Source of the DNA: an uncultured Aquimarina sp. | Lineage (GTDB): Bacteria; Bacteroidota; Bacteroidia; Flavobacteriales; Flavobacteriaceae | Assembly: GCA_947498775.1 (NCBI GenBank) | Contig: CANMLL010000002.1 | Span: 248,001 to 312,000, forward strand | Reading direction: 5' to 3' | Length of the DNA: 64,000 nt | Shown: in pieces, positions 34,823-44,514 of the stretch | How the letters are laid out: each line of letters opens with the position of its first letter | How positions within the stretch are numbered: position 1 is the stretch's first letter | Notes under the pieces: model-generated | What the model saw: only the letters and a program-made list of their open reading frames with translations | The model's database searches: none | Told to the model about the DNA's origin: nothing | Position numbers and translations under genes: made by a program

Positions 34823-35953
34823 TTATCCTCTAATTCTTTTTCTTCTGTTGGTTTCATAATCCTCAAAAATCATTTCTCCTAATCCTTTTAGGCCGGTATA
34901 AAATGCTTTTCCCTGGTTGGCATGGGTAAACTCACGTACAAATTGCATCAAATAAGGATCCTGTGCAATCATAAATGTAGTTATAGGAATATGCAATTTT
35001 CTGGCTTGTTGTGCCATCATATAACATTTATTTACAATATGCCTGTCAAGACCATTACTATTCTTATAATACTGACCATCTGGCATCCTGATACAACTTG
35101 GTTTACCATCGGTAATCATAAAAATTTGCTTGTTGGTATTACGTTTTCTGCGCAGCATATCCATTCCTAGTTGTAACCCAGCTACTGTATTGGTATGATA
35201 TGGCCCCACCTGCAAATACGGTAAATCTTTTATTGCGATCGGCCATGCATCATTTCCAAAAACCAGAATATCCAACGTATCTTTTGGATATCGGGTAGTA
35301 ATAAGCTCTGCGAGGGCCATTGCCACTTTTTTGGCTGGGGTGATACGATCTTCGCCATATAAAATCATACTATGGCTAATATCAATCATCAAAACCGTAC
35401 TCATTTGAGCTTTGTATTGGGTTTCTTCTACGATCAAATCATCTTCTGTAAGGTGTAAATCACCAATACCATGATTGATTTGCGCATTTTTTAGGCTTTC
35501 TGTAATAGAAATACGCTCTAAAGAATCTCCGTATTGATAATTTCTAAACTCTCCCGCATGTTCATCTCCTCTACCTGTATAGTTTGTTCTGTGATTTCCT
35601 GTACCGCTACGCTTTAGTTTTCCGAAAATCTGATCCAATGCTCTTTTTCTGATTGCCTGTTCGGTTTTTGCAGTAATAGACATCCCCCCTTTTCCATTGG
35701 GTTTGATCTCTTCGCGTATATACCCTTTCTTTTTAAGATCTTCAACAAAATCATCCAGCGTATACTCCTCATCTGTTAGTTGATATTCTTTATCCAGTTC
35801 TCTCATCCAATCAAGGGCTTCGTCCAAATCACCAGAAGTATGAGTGATAATTTCCTGAAAAATATCAAAAAGTTTTTCGAAAGGAGATTGTTCCTTTGCT
35901 TCATAAAGCTTAAAAGCAAAGCCTTTTTTGAATAGTTTTCTTTTCTTCTTCAT
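34823..35953 (-). CDS. VWA-domain protein, partner of the MoxR ATPase
   Basis: 376 residues, cytoplasmic. An N-terminal helical, charged part (1-140) includes a YTGRGDEHAG segment. The VWA domain (about 185-370) has the MIDAS motif DISHSM, the second metal loop around NTVAG and ITDGKPSC. Such proteins couple MoxR ATP hydrolysis to a target, often in stress response or metalloenzyme maturation. It is the first gene of the minus-strand pair and diverges from the M28 peptidase gene. Confidence 0.9.
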   Translation of the reverse strand: MKKKRKLFKKGFAFKLYEAKEQSPFEKLFDIFQEIITHTSGDLDEALDWMRELDKEYQLTDEEYTLDDFVEDLKKKGYIREEIKPNGKGGMSITAKTEQAIRKRALDQIFGKLKRSGTGNHRTNYTGRGDEHAGEFRNYQYGDSLERISITESLKNAQINHGIGDLHLTEDDLIVEETQYKAQMSTVLMIDISHSMILYGEDRITPAKKVAMALAELITTRYPKDTLDILVFGNDAWPIAIKDLPYLQVGPYHTNTVAGLQLGMDMLRRKRNTNKQIFMITDGKPSCIRMPDGQYYKNSNGLDRHIVNKCYMMAQQARKLHIPITTFMIAQDPYLMQFVREFTHANQGKAFYTGLKGLGEMIFEDYETNRRKRIRG

Positions 35954-36177
35954 TAGATAAAGTTACCATATTTTATAAAAGATAAGAACCTAAACAGAAG
36001 TTAAGAAATAATAATTAACATTTGTTTGACAGAATTGTATATTTAAAAAACCGGTATCCTAATTATAAACATATTATTATCTACAATTATTATCTTTGAG
36101 AACAAAGTAGATTTTTACGGCGTTTTCTTATTATCTTGAAAACCGATCACACATCAAATCTTAATTTCATCCTTATT

Positions 36178-37647
36178 ATGAAAAAATTATTTTTACTCTC
36201 ATTACTTTTCATTTTTACCACGGTTATCTATTCTCAAAGTGATGTTGAAAAAGTAAAATCAACAGTTTCCAAAAATAAAATAGAAGGGCATATATATTTC
36301 TTAGCTTCAGACGAGTTAAAAGGTAGACAAACAGGAACTTCAGAAAACAAAATTGCAGCACAGTATCTTGCCAATATGCTAAGAAGTTATGGTGTAAAAC
36401 CGATTCCCGAAACGAATAGCTATTTACAAACCGTAGCATTAAAGAAAACATCAAGCGCTACAAAAACTATTTTCAAGTTAGGCGCCATACAACTCGAACA
36501 CATTTTTACTATTAACAGTATCAATACTAATTATAAAGGGCCGGCCGTATTTTTAAACTATGGATTGAAGGAAGATTATAAGAATATTGACGTCAAAGGC
36601 AAATACGTTGTATGTATTGTTGGATCTGCGGACAATAAAGACTTAAGAGCAGCTTTTTCAAAAACAAGAGAAAAAAGAGAGTTAGCCAAGAAAAATGGAG
36701 CTTTGGGAGTCATTGAAGTTTGTAATCTTGATCATGAAACTGCCAGTCGGGTAGCACATTATTTTAATGGTTCAAAAATGGAGGTATCAATGCAACAAGA
36801 AAATACAGATGAATTTTCTTACCTGTGGGTTAATGATACCGCCGAAAGCATTAGTACATCGTTTGCGAAAAATAAAGAAGCAGAAATAGAATTAAAGGTA
36901 GAAGGTATTGAAAACAGTATGGTATATTCTCAAAATATAGTTGGAATTGTTGAGGGTACTGACCCAAAACTAAAAAATGAATACATCATTTATTCTGCTC
37001 ATTATGACCACGTAGGTATTGGCAAACCTGTAGAAAACGATTCTATTTATAATGGCGCCAGAGACAATGCCGTTGGAACAGTAACAGTCCTTTCTGCTGC
37101 CGAAAATATAGCGCAATACCCTACCAAGAGATCTGCGCTTTTTATCCTTTTTACCGGCGAAGAGAAAGGTCTTCTGGGGAGCAAATGGTATGTTGATCAT
37201 CCTGTAATTCCTCTAAAACAAATGGTGTATTGCTTCAATAGTGACAATGGAGGGTATAATGACACTTCAAAAGCGACTATAATTGGTTTAGGAAGAACGA
37301 CTGCAAAAGATGATATTATCAATGCTGCTGAACAGTTTGGACTAGAAGCAATTGATGATCCTGCACCAGAACAGGGATTATTTGATAGATCAGATAATGT
37401 GAATTTTGCTGCAAAAGGAATCCCTGCACCCACTTTTAGTATGGGTTTTACAGCTTTTGATGAGGAAATAACAAAATACTACCATCAGGTTACAGACAAT
37501 CCAGACTCTATGGATTATGGCTATTTGCATAAGTTTTTTCAATCGTATGTTCTTGCCTGTAGAAATATAGCAAATAATTCTAAAACACATTTTTGGATTG
37601 AAGGTGATAAATATTATGAAGCCGGAAAAGAGTTATATAAAAAATAA
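36178..37647 (+). CDS. Secreted M28-family aminopeptidase
   Basis: 489 residues when started at MKKLFLLSL, which gives a standard signal peptide (cleavage near IYSQ); the frame is open further upstream only from a TTG. The peptidase domain has the two-zinc ligands of family M28: H275 and D277 (SAHYDHVG), D in GARDNAVGT, the EE pair in FTGEEKGLLGS, D in CFNSDNGGY and a late His in YYHQVTD. A protease-associated (PA)-like insert lies before it (about 125-240). Broad exported aminopeptidase. The serine hydrolase gene at 37652 follows by 4 nt. Confidence 0.93.
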   Translation: MKKLFLLSLLFIFTTVIYSQSDVEKVKSTVSKNKIEGHIYFLASDELKGRQTGTSENKIAAQYLANMLRSYGVKPIPETNSYLQTVALKKTSSATKTIFKLGAIQLEHIFTINSINTNYKGPAVFLNYGLKEDYKNIDVKGKYVVCIVGSADNKDLRAAFSKTREKRELAKKNGALGVIEVCNLDHETASRVAHYFNGSKMEVSMQQENTDEFSYLWVNDTAESISTSFAKNKEAEIELKVEGIENSMVYSQNIVGIVEGTDPKLKNEYIIYSAHYDHVGIGKPVENDSIYNGARDNAVGTVTVLSAAENIAQYPTKRSALFILFTGEEKGLLGSKWYVDHPVIPLKQMVYCFNSDNGGYNDTSKATIIGLGRTTAKDDIINAAEQFGLEAIDDPAPEQGLFDRSDNVNFAAKGIPAPTFSMGFTAFDEEITKYYHQVTDNPDSMDYGYLHKFFQSYVLACRNIANNSKTHFWIEGDKYYEAGKELYKK

Positions 37648-37651
37648 GTAT

Positions 37652-38800
37652 ATGCGTATAAAAACTCTCTTCATAGCACTCATTATTATGATTTCTACCT
37701 CTTGTTCAAAAAAAAATCCCTTAGAAATTGCGCTTGATTCTGAATCTGATCTTATAAAAAAGGTAATGCAAAATTATCAAAACTATGAGGTACAAATTAT
37801 GTATTCTCAAATTGACCGAAACAAGAGTGGTAAGGTAAGTTTTACAGATTTCGAATTTAATGTAGATGATAGCACCTACTTTTATCCCGCGAGTTCGGTA
37901 AAATTTCCGGTAGCCCTGATTGCCTTAGAAAAGTTAAAAGAGCTACAAGAAAAAGGAACCAACATTGACCGAAAGACAAGTTTTACAATAAAAAATGACA
38001 CCTTATATACTACTATCCAGGAGGCGATTACTCAAATTTTTGCTGTAAGTGATAATCAGGCTTATAATCGCCTTTTTGAGTTTCTGGGACAAGACTATAT
38101 CAATAAAAGTTTGCAGTCCAAAAATCTAAATGGAAGAATTTCTCATCGACTATCTACTTCCCATTCTAAAAATTTAAAAACTCAACCTGTATTTTTTAAA
38201 GAAAACATACAAGATAGTATACCTCTATATCAACAGCCAAGCATTGAAAATTCGAACCTGCCCAAATTAGCATTAAAAAAAACGCAAAAGGGTAAAGGTT
38301 ACATTTATAATGACACCTTAATTATGCGTCCCAAGGATTTTTCTGAAAACAATTATATTCCCCTAAGATCCTTTCATGAAATAATGAAACGCATACAGTT
38401 CCCTCAAATATATCCCGAGTCTTTGCGCTTCAATATCAACCCAAACGATTATGATTTTGTCTTAAATACGATGAGTATACTACCGCATCAAGCCGGGTAT
38501 ACTAACAAAAAATATTACGACGGTTATGTAAAGTTTTTTATTTATGGTGATACAAAAGATAAAATTGCCGAAAACATTAAAATCTATAACAAAGTTGGTT
38601 ATGCCTATGGTTACCTTACCGATTGCGCCTATGTAAAGGACTCCAAAAATAATATAGAGTTTCTACTTTCTGCGACAATTCATGTAAACGAAAATGGTAT
38701 CTATAACGATAATAATTATGAGTACGACAAAATTGGCATTCCTTTCCTGGCAGAGTTAGGCAGAAAAATTTATGACTTAGAAAAAAAACGCAAGCAATAG
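37652..38800 (+). CDS. Serine hydrolase lipoprotein (class A beta-lactamase-like fold)
   Basis: 382 residues from MRIKTLFIAL, chosen because it gives a lipoprotein signal (MISTSC). The SxxK motif is S81-S-V-K84 in YPASSVKFPVALIALEKL; an SDN-like triad follows in AVSDNQAYNRLFEF, and the region around YKVGYAYGYLTDCAYVKD could hold the KTG-like strand but lacks an obvious KTG. The family includes beta-lactamases and related peptidases or esterases; the missing KTG argues against a true beta-lactamase. Linked to the M28 gene by a 4-nt gap. Confidence 0.85.
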   Translation: MRIKTLFIALIIMISTSCSKKNPLEIALDSESDLIKKVMQNYQNYEVQIMYSQIDRNKSGKVSFTDFEFNVDDSTYFYPASSVKFPVALIALEKLKELQEKGTNIDRKTSFTIKNDTLYTTIQEAITQIFAVSDNQAYNRLFEFLGQDYINKSLQSKNLNGRISHRLSTSHSKNLKTQPVFFKENIQDSIPLYQQPSIENSNLPKLALKKTQKGKGYIYNDTLIMRPKDFSENNYIPLRSFHEIMKRIQFPQIYPESLRFNINPNDYDFVLNTMSILPHQAGYTNKKYYDGYVKFFIYGDTKDKIAENIKIYNKVGYAYGYLTDCAYVKDSKNNIEFLLSATIHVNENGIYNDNNYEYDKIGIPFLAELGRKIYDLEKKRKQ

Positions 38801-39132
38801 ACGCGTCAGATTAGTTACTTTTTTTGGTTATCCGTTTTCAATAACAACCTAAGTTCGGGGTAACACGTATTGTTATGATATAGCTGATATTCAATTATTT
38901 TATAATAATTAGACTGTTTTTTTGACTTAAAAATCCATTTTTTAAGAAAACCTGTGTCTTTTTTAACAAAACAATATCATAAAAAGGCTCTTTTAAGTGT
39001 TAAATTTACTGTACCCCCTATATTTTTGATTTTTTAAGCAATAGTACAAATACAATATGATTACAAACAAAAACCAAAAGTAATTGCATAGTATGTAGAT
39101 ACCGTAGTATGTAATTCTAAAACCCCAAGGTT
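38801..39132. other. 332-nt intergenic region
   Basis: AT-rich with no ORF of interest and no strong hairpin. It separates the peptidase genes from a short exported protein gene. Confidence 0.5.
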
Positions 39133-39486
39133 ATGAAAAATTACATACTACTCCTATTCATATTTTCTTCCTTTTTGTTATACCCAAATTTGAGTTTAGA
39201 AAATCCATCTTTAAAAATAATAGACCAAAATCAAATCGATCGTAAACTTTCTCCTGAAGAAGTTAAACAAAGAGGTATTGACCTTTTGGTAAACCAAATT
39301 GTTGAGCAAATCGATGAGATTGATCTAAGGAAAATGGCTAGATCTGCTATTTTTGAAACCTCTTATGGTTTCAGATGGAAAATGGTTAATCTGCATACTA
39401 GTAAAAAAATTATTATCCGGGTAGACAAAGACTTCAAACTTATCTCTGCCAGAACCGGCAATAATACTAAAATTATGATCCCTTAA
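39133..39486 (+). CDS. Hypothetical secreted protein
   Basis: 117 residues with an N-terminal signal sequence (LLLFIFSSFLLYPNLSL). The mature part has a helical charged segment (SPEEVKQRGIDLLVNQIVEQ) and a short beta end (KKIIIRVDKDFKLISAR). No family recognised. It converges on the sigma factor gene, overlapping it by 4 bp at the 3' ends. Confidence 0.6.
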   Translation: MKNYILLLFIFSSFLLYPNLSLENPSLKIIDQNQIDRKLSPEEVKQRGIDLLVNQIVEQIDEIDLRKMARSAIFETSYGFRWKMVNLHTSKKIIIRVDKDFKLISARTGNNTKIMIP

Positions 39487-40004
39487 AATGTTGATGTAAT
39501 ACTACGTAAACGAGACAAAGCTTTTGAAAGATGTATTTCTACAGTTTTTATTGAAATTCCCATTACCTCGGCAATTTCCTGATATTTTAGGTTTTCAAAC
39601 TTGCTTAACTTAAAAGCCTGTTTACATTTGGGAGGTAGCATTTCTATTGCTCGAGATAATCGCTCTATTCTTTCACTATTCAAATCTTCTTCTTCTTCTC
39701 TATGTAGTTCATAAAGTGTTTCTAATCTAATGTCATCAAGACTAGTTCTATTGATGTTCCTCTTATTTTTTCTTAAATATTCTAAGAAACGGTTATGACA
39801 TGATCTAAAAAGATAGCTTTTTAAAGAATGAATAGTAAGCTGTGTTCTTTTGTTCCAGATATCAATAAAAACTTCTTGTACGATATCCTCGGTTAGATCA
39901 TAATCTCCTGATAATTTAAAAATATAATCACAAAGCCATTGATAATGTTTATCAAATATGGCCTTAAATTCAGAAGAACTCAATTTTTCCCCGGTACTTT
40001 GCAA
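39483..40004 (-). CDS. FecI-type ECF sigma factor
   Basis: 173 residues. Region 2: HYQWLCDYIFKLSGDYDLTEDIVQEVFIDIWNKR; region 4: LPPKCKQAFKLSKFENLKYQEIAEVMGISIKTVEIHLSKALSRL, the classic Bacteroidota FecI pattern. No ATG is available near the expected start: an in-frame stop lies just upstream, so a TTG at 40004 (or the next TTG) must be used. It diverges from the FecR-type anti-sigma gene at 40132, which begins 128 nt away, and should control the TonB receptor operon that follows. Confidence 0.92.
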   Translation of the reverse strand: MQSTGEKLSSSEFKAIFDKHYQWLCDYIFKLSGDYDLTEDIVQEVFIDIWNKRTQLTIHSLKSYLFRSCHNRFLEYLRKNKRNINRTSLDDIRLETLYELHREEEEDLNSERIERLSRAIEMLPPKCKQAFKLSKFENLKYQEIAEVMGISIKTVEIHLSKALSRLRSITSTF

Positions 40005-40131
40005 GTTTTTTTGATTTTATTAATAAAAAAATAACATAATTTTCACCTACTAATATATAAAAAAATAAAAATAATAGGGGTTTTTTATTAAAAGTGCATC
40101 TTATTGGTAAAAAAAGTGTCCTTTTTATAGA

Positions 40132-41283
40132 ATGTTAACATTAATTCAGAAATATATAGATGGTGTAGCTTCTTCAACCGAGATTGAAGAACTTGAAAAA
40201 TGGGTACATGCAGATACGCAAAATCTACAAACTTTTAAAGAACAAATCAAACTTCATAATTATACCAAAAAGAATGTTCCTGTGGGCTTTAACAAAGAAA
40301 TTGCTTTTCAAAAAGTCATGCAATCTGTGCACAAAAAAAGAAAAGGAAAGGGTTCCCAAAAATGGCACAAACATGCTGCTATTTTGATAGTGATTATTAC
40401 TTCTTCTGTACTCGGGAAATTACTATTGTTTAATGAAAAGGATTACAAACCGGAGGATTTAATCACTGAAAACAGCACAAACACTGAAGAGATTTTGCTT
40501 ACTTTACCCGATGGGACCGTAAAGGTTTTAAGTCATCAAAATTTATCTTCAAAAAAGAAAAACACATATCATGAGCATGGTGAACTATCCTATCAACCAA
40601 CAGAATTAAAAAATAATCACAAGATAGAATATCATACCATTTCTATTCCAAAAGGGAAAAAGTTTAAATTAACGTTATCAGATAATACTATAGTATGGCT
40701 TAATGCGCATAGTAAATTAAAGTTTCCAAAAGTATTTTATAAAAACGAGGTAACTCGTACTGTTTTTTTGGAAGGAGAAGCTTTTTTTGAAGTTACGACT
40801 GATGCCTCGCAACCATTTATCGTAAAAACCAGTGGTATCGATGTCAAAGTTTTGGGGACAAAATTTAATGTTTCTTCTTATTCCCCTGATGCTATGGTTA
40901 AAACCACTCTTGTAGAGGGTTCTGTGCAAATAAGTGAAATAAAAAAAAACGAAAACAATATAAAACTGTTTCCTGGACATCAAGCATCATTTCATAAGGA
41001 AAATAAAAACTTGGATACTAAAAAGGTAGATGTAAATCAATATATATCCTGGCTTGATAATAAATTAATCTTCTTTAATGAAAAATTTGAAAACATACTC
41101 AAACGAATTGAGCGCACTTATGATGTTTCTGTCCTGAACGAGTATCCTGAAATAAATACCCAAAAATATACTGGAGAGTTTGATATAGAGAGTATTGATG
41201 AGATTTTTAAAATACTAGCAACTAGTACTCCCTTTGAATACAATATAAACCAAAACAAGATTACTATACGAAAGAAAAATTAA
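40132..41283 (+). CDS. FecR-family anti-sigma factor
   Basis: 383 residues. N-terminal cytoplasmic DUF4880-like region (1-75; SSTEIEELEKW), one transmembrane helix (about 83-103), periplasmic FecR domain (about 170-270; SIPKGKKFKLTLSDNTIVWLN, FLEGEAFFEV, VLGTKFNVSSY) and a C-terminal DUF4974 domain (about 315-383; ITIRKKN end). It binds the sigma factor and releases it when the receptor's N-terminal domain signals. First plus-strand gene of the organic-acid unit. Confidence 0.95.
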   Translation: MLTLIQKYIDGVASSTEIEELEKWVHADTQNLQTFKEQIKLHNYTKKNVPVGFNKEIAFQKVMQSVHKKRKGKGSQKWHKHAAILIVIITSSVLGKLLLFNEKDYKPEDLITENSTNTEEILLTLPDGTVKVLSHQNLSSKKKNTYHEHGELSYQPTELKNNHKIEYHTISIPKGKKFKLTLSDNTIVWLNAHSKLKFPKVFYKNEVTRTVFLEGEAFFEVTTDASQPFIVKTSGIDVKVLGTKFNVSSYSPDAMVKTTLVEGSVQISEIKKNENNIKLFPGHQASFHKENKNLDTKKVDVNQYISWLDNKLIFFNEKFENILKRIERTYDVSVLNEYPEINTQKYTGEFDIESIDEIFKILATSTPFEYNINQNKITIRKKN

Positions 41284-41287
41284 AGTA

Positions 41288-41316
41288 AAAGGGAAGTGTT
41301 GGTACCACTTCCCTTT
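41288..41316 (+). terminator. Hairpin between fecR-type and receptor genes
   Basis: A perfect 11-bp stem AAAGGGAAGTG / CACTTCCCTTT around a 7-nt loop, beginning 5 nt after the anti-sigma stop. The U-run after it is short. It may partly terminate or stabilise the transcript so that receptor and regulator are made at different levels. Confidence 0.55.
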
Positions 41317-41370
41317 ATAGAAATGACTGTCAATCAGTGATAATTAACAAATCAAAAATCATTCAAAATT

Positions 41371-44300
41371 ATGAAAAAAAATCTTCCTATTGAAGAAAAG
41401 GAAAGGTACAATCCTTCCTTTTTTAAGAATTTAAAGATGAAAATTACTGGGCTTATTCTAATTGTATGCGCTTTTCAGGTCACTGCAAAGGTTTCTTATT
41501 CGCAAGAAAAAATTGATTTGGACTTTGATCAAGTTCCACTAAATGAAGTATTTTCAGAAATCAAAAAACAAACATCATACAAATTTTTTTATAATACTTC
41601 TGAAATCGATGATAAAAGAATTATTTCTATCAAAGTAAAGAAAGAAACCTTAAATACGGTATTATCCAAGTTGTTTACAGGACACTATATAACGTATAAA
41701 GTAATCAATGAGCAAATTGTATTAAAAAAGGAAATTCTAAAAAGTACACAAAAGACATTCGAGTTAACCGAGAATTTAAAAACGATAACTGGTAATATTA
41801 CAGAAGAAGGCTCTGGGACTCCTCTACCAGGGGCCTCTGTAATCATTGAAGGTACAGAAAAAGGAACTGTTACAGATTTTGATGGTAACTTCAGCATTGA
41901 TGCCAACTCTGGGGATGTTCTTATCATCTCTTTTCTTGGTTTTGAAACCGTTAAAATTCCTGTAACCGATAAAGATGTATACAATATACAACTAAGACCA
42001 GCTGCAAGTCAACTAGAAGATATTGTATTGATAGGTTCTAGGGCAAGGGCAAGGACCGACGTAGAAAGAGCAGTTCCTGTAGATGTCATAAACTCAAAAG
42101 ATCTGGTTAGTACCGGTCAAACAGATTTAGGACAGCAAATACAATTTACTTCTCCGTCTTTTAATTCGGCAAAATATGGAGTTAATGGAACTACAAACTA
42201 TGCTGAACCAGCTACTTTAAGAGGGTTGGCTCCGGATCAATCTTTGGCTCTGGTAAATGGTAAGAGAAGGCATCAATTTTCGGCCCTTCAGCTCAATGTA
42301 GCTCCGGGTTTAGGAACTATCGTTACGGATTTAAATTCTATTCCGACAGGAGCTGTTAAAAGATTAGAAGTATTGCGTGATGGTGCAGCAGCACAGTATG
42401 GTTCTGATGCTATTGCTGGAATCATAAACATTTCGTTAAACGATCAAAACGATGGCGGAAGCTTAGCTTCTACAGCCGGGATTTACAATGAAGGAGATGG
42501 TTTCACTTTCAAAAACAGTTTTAACTATGGGTTTAGTTTAGGTAAAGAAAAAAGTTATTTCAATTTTACTTTAGAATTTTTTAGGTTCGACGGAACAAAT
42601 AGATCTGATCCTTATACCGGAAATGTATATTCGAACGACGATGTTGAAGAAGCTGCCATACGCGCAGAACGAGGAGTATATCCCGAAGAACCTTTTATTG
42701 TAGGTAACTACGGTGCGAATCAAAATGAAACCTACCAAGGATTTGTTAATATAGGGTATCCAATTAGCGAAAATTGGAAATTATATGGTTTTGGTGGTGT
42801 TTCAAGAAAAGATATTTTGGCTTTTGGTTTTTTTAGAAATCCGGCAAGAGCTTCCAGGGCGGTACCAGAAATTTTTCCTGATGGATATGTTCCTGAACTT
42901 CCAGGAACCTCGTTTGATTTTTCTACGGCGATAGGTATCGAAAGAACCCTTAAAGATGGGTGGAATTATGATTTTAGTTACAATGCAGGTAGAAATTACC
43001 TAGATCTTTATGCCAACAATACCACAAATCCATCTTTGGGGGTTGCCAGTCCAACAGAATTTGAAGTTGGTCGGTATGATTTTAGGCAACAAATAGTCGA
43101 GGCCAATATCACTAAATCTCTGCAAATTGGTAACCTTGAATCTTTTGACTTGGCTATTGGAGCCGCTTTTCGTAATGATAGGTTTCTTTTGGTAAAAGGA
43201 TCACCCGAGTCTTTTGCTGTTGGACCACTTGCAGCAACCGACGGAAAAGATATTGGATCCAGTGCTCGCCCTGGAATAGCTGATACTGATGAAAATGACT
43301 TATCCCGAGATAATTTCGGATTTTATGTAGATATAGAATCCGATATAACTCAAAAATGGTTATTGGGAGCCGCTTTACGATTTGAAAACTATAGTGACTT
43401 TGGTAGCAATTTATCAGGTAAATTTGCAGCTAGATATAAAATTACTGATAATTTTTCTATAAGAGGATCGTATAATCGAGGGTTTAGAGCCCCATCCCTA
43501 GGGCAAATCGGAAACCGAGTAAATACCTCATCGGCACAAAATGGCGAAATTATCATTACCAGACAAATCTCTAGTGATAACCCTGCTCTGGCGCAATTGG
43601 GAGTTCAAGATCCTGAAGCCGAAATATCAAACAACTTCAATTTAGGATTAACTGCCAAATTATTTGACGGTAACTTATTGCTTACTGTTGATGCTTTTCA
43701 AATTCTGATCGATGATAGAATTGCTATCACAGACAGGCTTAGTGCTGATGATTTTCCAATCATAAATACCTTATTTGAAAACACCAGAGAAATTAGATTC
43801 TTTACCAATCAGATTGATACCCAAACTTTAGGTTTGGATATTGTTGCGACCTATAAAAACCGTTTTTCAGAAAAAAGTAACCTTACTACTACCCTAGCAT
43901 TTACTTTTAATGAAACTACTATTGAAGATCAAAGGCCCATACCACAAGGATTGTTAGAAGGAGCCGATCCATCTGAAGCAGATAAATTATTGGTAGGAGA
44001 AGTTGCACAGCAATTAATTGAAGTTGCACAACCAAGGACAAAATTATTGTTCTCTCTTAATTATAAATATTCAAAGTTAGCCTTCACCTCAAGAGTATCT
44101 CACTTTGGGTCCGTAATTGCAAAAGATAGAACGATCGGTGATCAAAAGTTTACTGCAAAAACACTTACTGATTTAGCCTTGTCTTATGATTTCTCAGACA
44201 AATTCACATTTACTTTGGGAAGCAATAATGTATTTGATGTTTTTCCAGACAAATGGAGAAACTTTCAGGACGGGGATAGTGAACAAGCAGCCTCGTATGC

Positions 44301-44388
44301 CAATGGTCAAATTCCGTATACACGAAATGCAAATCAATTTGGATTTAATGGTGCATACTATTACCTAAGCACCAATATTACCTTTTAA
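41371..44388 (+). CDS. TonB-dependent receptor with STN signalling domain
   Basis: 1005 residues. Start gives a longer N-terminal region with signal segment (about 25-46, ending SYSQ). Then an STN secretin/TonB short domain (about 50-115; DLDFDQVPLNEVFSEIKKQT), a carboxypeptidase-regulatory-like domain (about 130-210; GTEKGTVTDFDGNFSI), plug (LRGLAPDQSLALVNGKRRH; LEVLRDGAAAQYGSDAIAGII) and beta-barrel. The STN domain is the part that signals to FecR proteins, fitting the FecI/FecR genes immediately upstream. The lack of a SusD partner points to a small ligand. Downstream permease and carboxylate transporter genes suggest an organic acid or its complex. Confidence 0.94.
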   Translation: MKKNLPIEEKERYNPSFFKNLKMKITGLILIVCAFQVTAKVSYSQEKIDLDFDQVPLNEVFSEIKKQTSYKFFYNTSEIDDKRIISIKVKKETLNTVLSKLFTGHYITYKVINEQIVLKKEILKSTQKTFELTENLKTITGNITEEGSGTPLPGASVIIEGTEKGTVTDFDGNFSIDANSGDVLIISFLGFETVKIPVTDKDVYNIQLRPAASQLEDIVLIGSRARARTDVERAVPVDVINSKDLVSTGQTDLGQQIQFTSPSFNSAKYGVNGTTNYAEPATLRGLAPDQSLALVNGKRRHQFSALQLNVAPGLGTIVTDLNSIPTGAVKRLEVLRDGAAAQYGSDAIAGIINISLNDQNDGGSLASTAGIYNEGDGFTFKNSFNYGFSLGKEKSYFNFTLEFFRFDGTNRSDPYTGNVYSNDDVEEAAIRAERGVYPEEPFIVGNYGANQNETYQGFVNIGYPISENWKLYGFGGVSRKDILAFGFFRNPARASRAVPEIFPDGYVPELPGTSFDFSTAIGIERTLKDGWNYDFSYNAGRNYLDLYANNTTNPSLGVASPTEFEVGRYDFRQQIVEANITKSLQIGNLESFDLAIGAAFRNDRFLLVKGSPESFAVGPLAATDGKDIGSSARPGIADTDENDLSRDNFGFYVDIESDITQKWLLGAALRFENYSDFGSNLSGKFAARYKITDNFSIRGSYNRGFRAPSLGQIGNRVNTSSAQNGEIIITRQISSDNPALAQLGVQDPEAEISNNFNLGLTAKLFDGNLLLTVDAFQILIDDRIAITDRLSADDFPIINTLFENTREIRFFTNQIDTQTLGLDIVATYKNRFSEKSNLTTTLAFTFNETTIEDQRPIPQGLLEGADPSEADKLLVGEVAQQLIEVAQPRTKLLFSLNYKYSKLAFTSRVSHFGSVIAKDRTIGDQKFTAKTLTDLALSYDFSDKFTFTLGSNNVFDVFPDKWRNFQDGDSEQAASYANGQIPYTRNANQFGFNGAYYYLSTNITF

Positions 44389-44416
44389 AAAGTTCATATT
44401 TAGTAATTTGTTTAAA

Positions 44417-44470
44417 GTTTGAACGCACCGGATGATGATCGAAATAGTATTATTATCCGGTTATTCAAAC
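44417..44470 (+). ncRNA. Long intercistronic hairpin
   Basis: Outer stem GTTTGAA (44417-44423) / TTCAAAC (44464-44470) and inner stem CCGGATGATGAT (44428-44439) / ATTATTATCCGG (44449-44460, two G-U pairs), separated by a 4/3-nt internal loop and closed by a 9-nt loop. It sits 28 nt after the receptor stop and 44 nt before the permease start. No poly-U follows, so a role in mRNA processing or attenuation is more likely than simple termination. Confidence 0.5.
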
Positions 44471-44514
44471 GAATGAAACCATCCTATGAATGTTATAATA
44501 CCTAAAAAGTACAC

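Noticed and set aside
36091..36098. TATCTTTG match to the Bacteroidota -7 promoter consensus before the M28 gene
   Set aside because: The consensus is short and common in AT-rich DNA and no -33 element was found at the right spacing.
37652..38800. Antibiotic-resistance beta-lactamase
   Set aside because: SxxK is present but no KTG motif is seen and it is a lipoprotein next to a peptidase gene; a general serine hydrolase is the safer call.
39021..39028. TATTTTTG promoter-like sequence before the 117-residue protein gene
   Set aside because: Same reason: no convincing upstream element.
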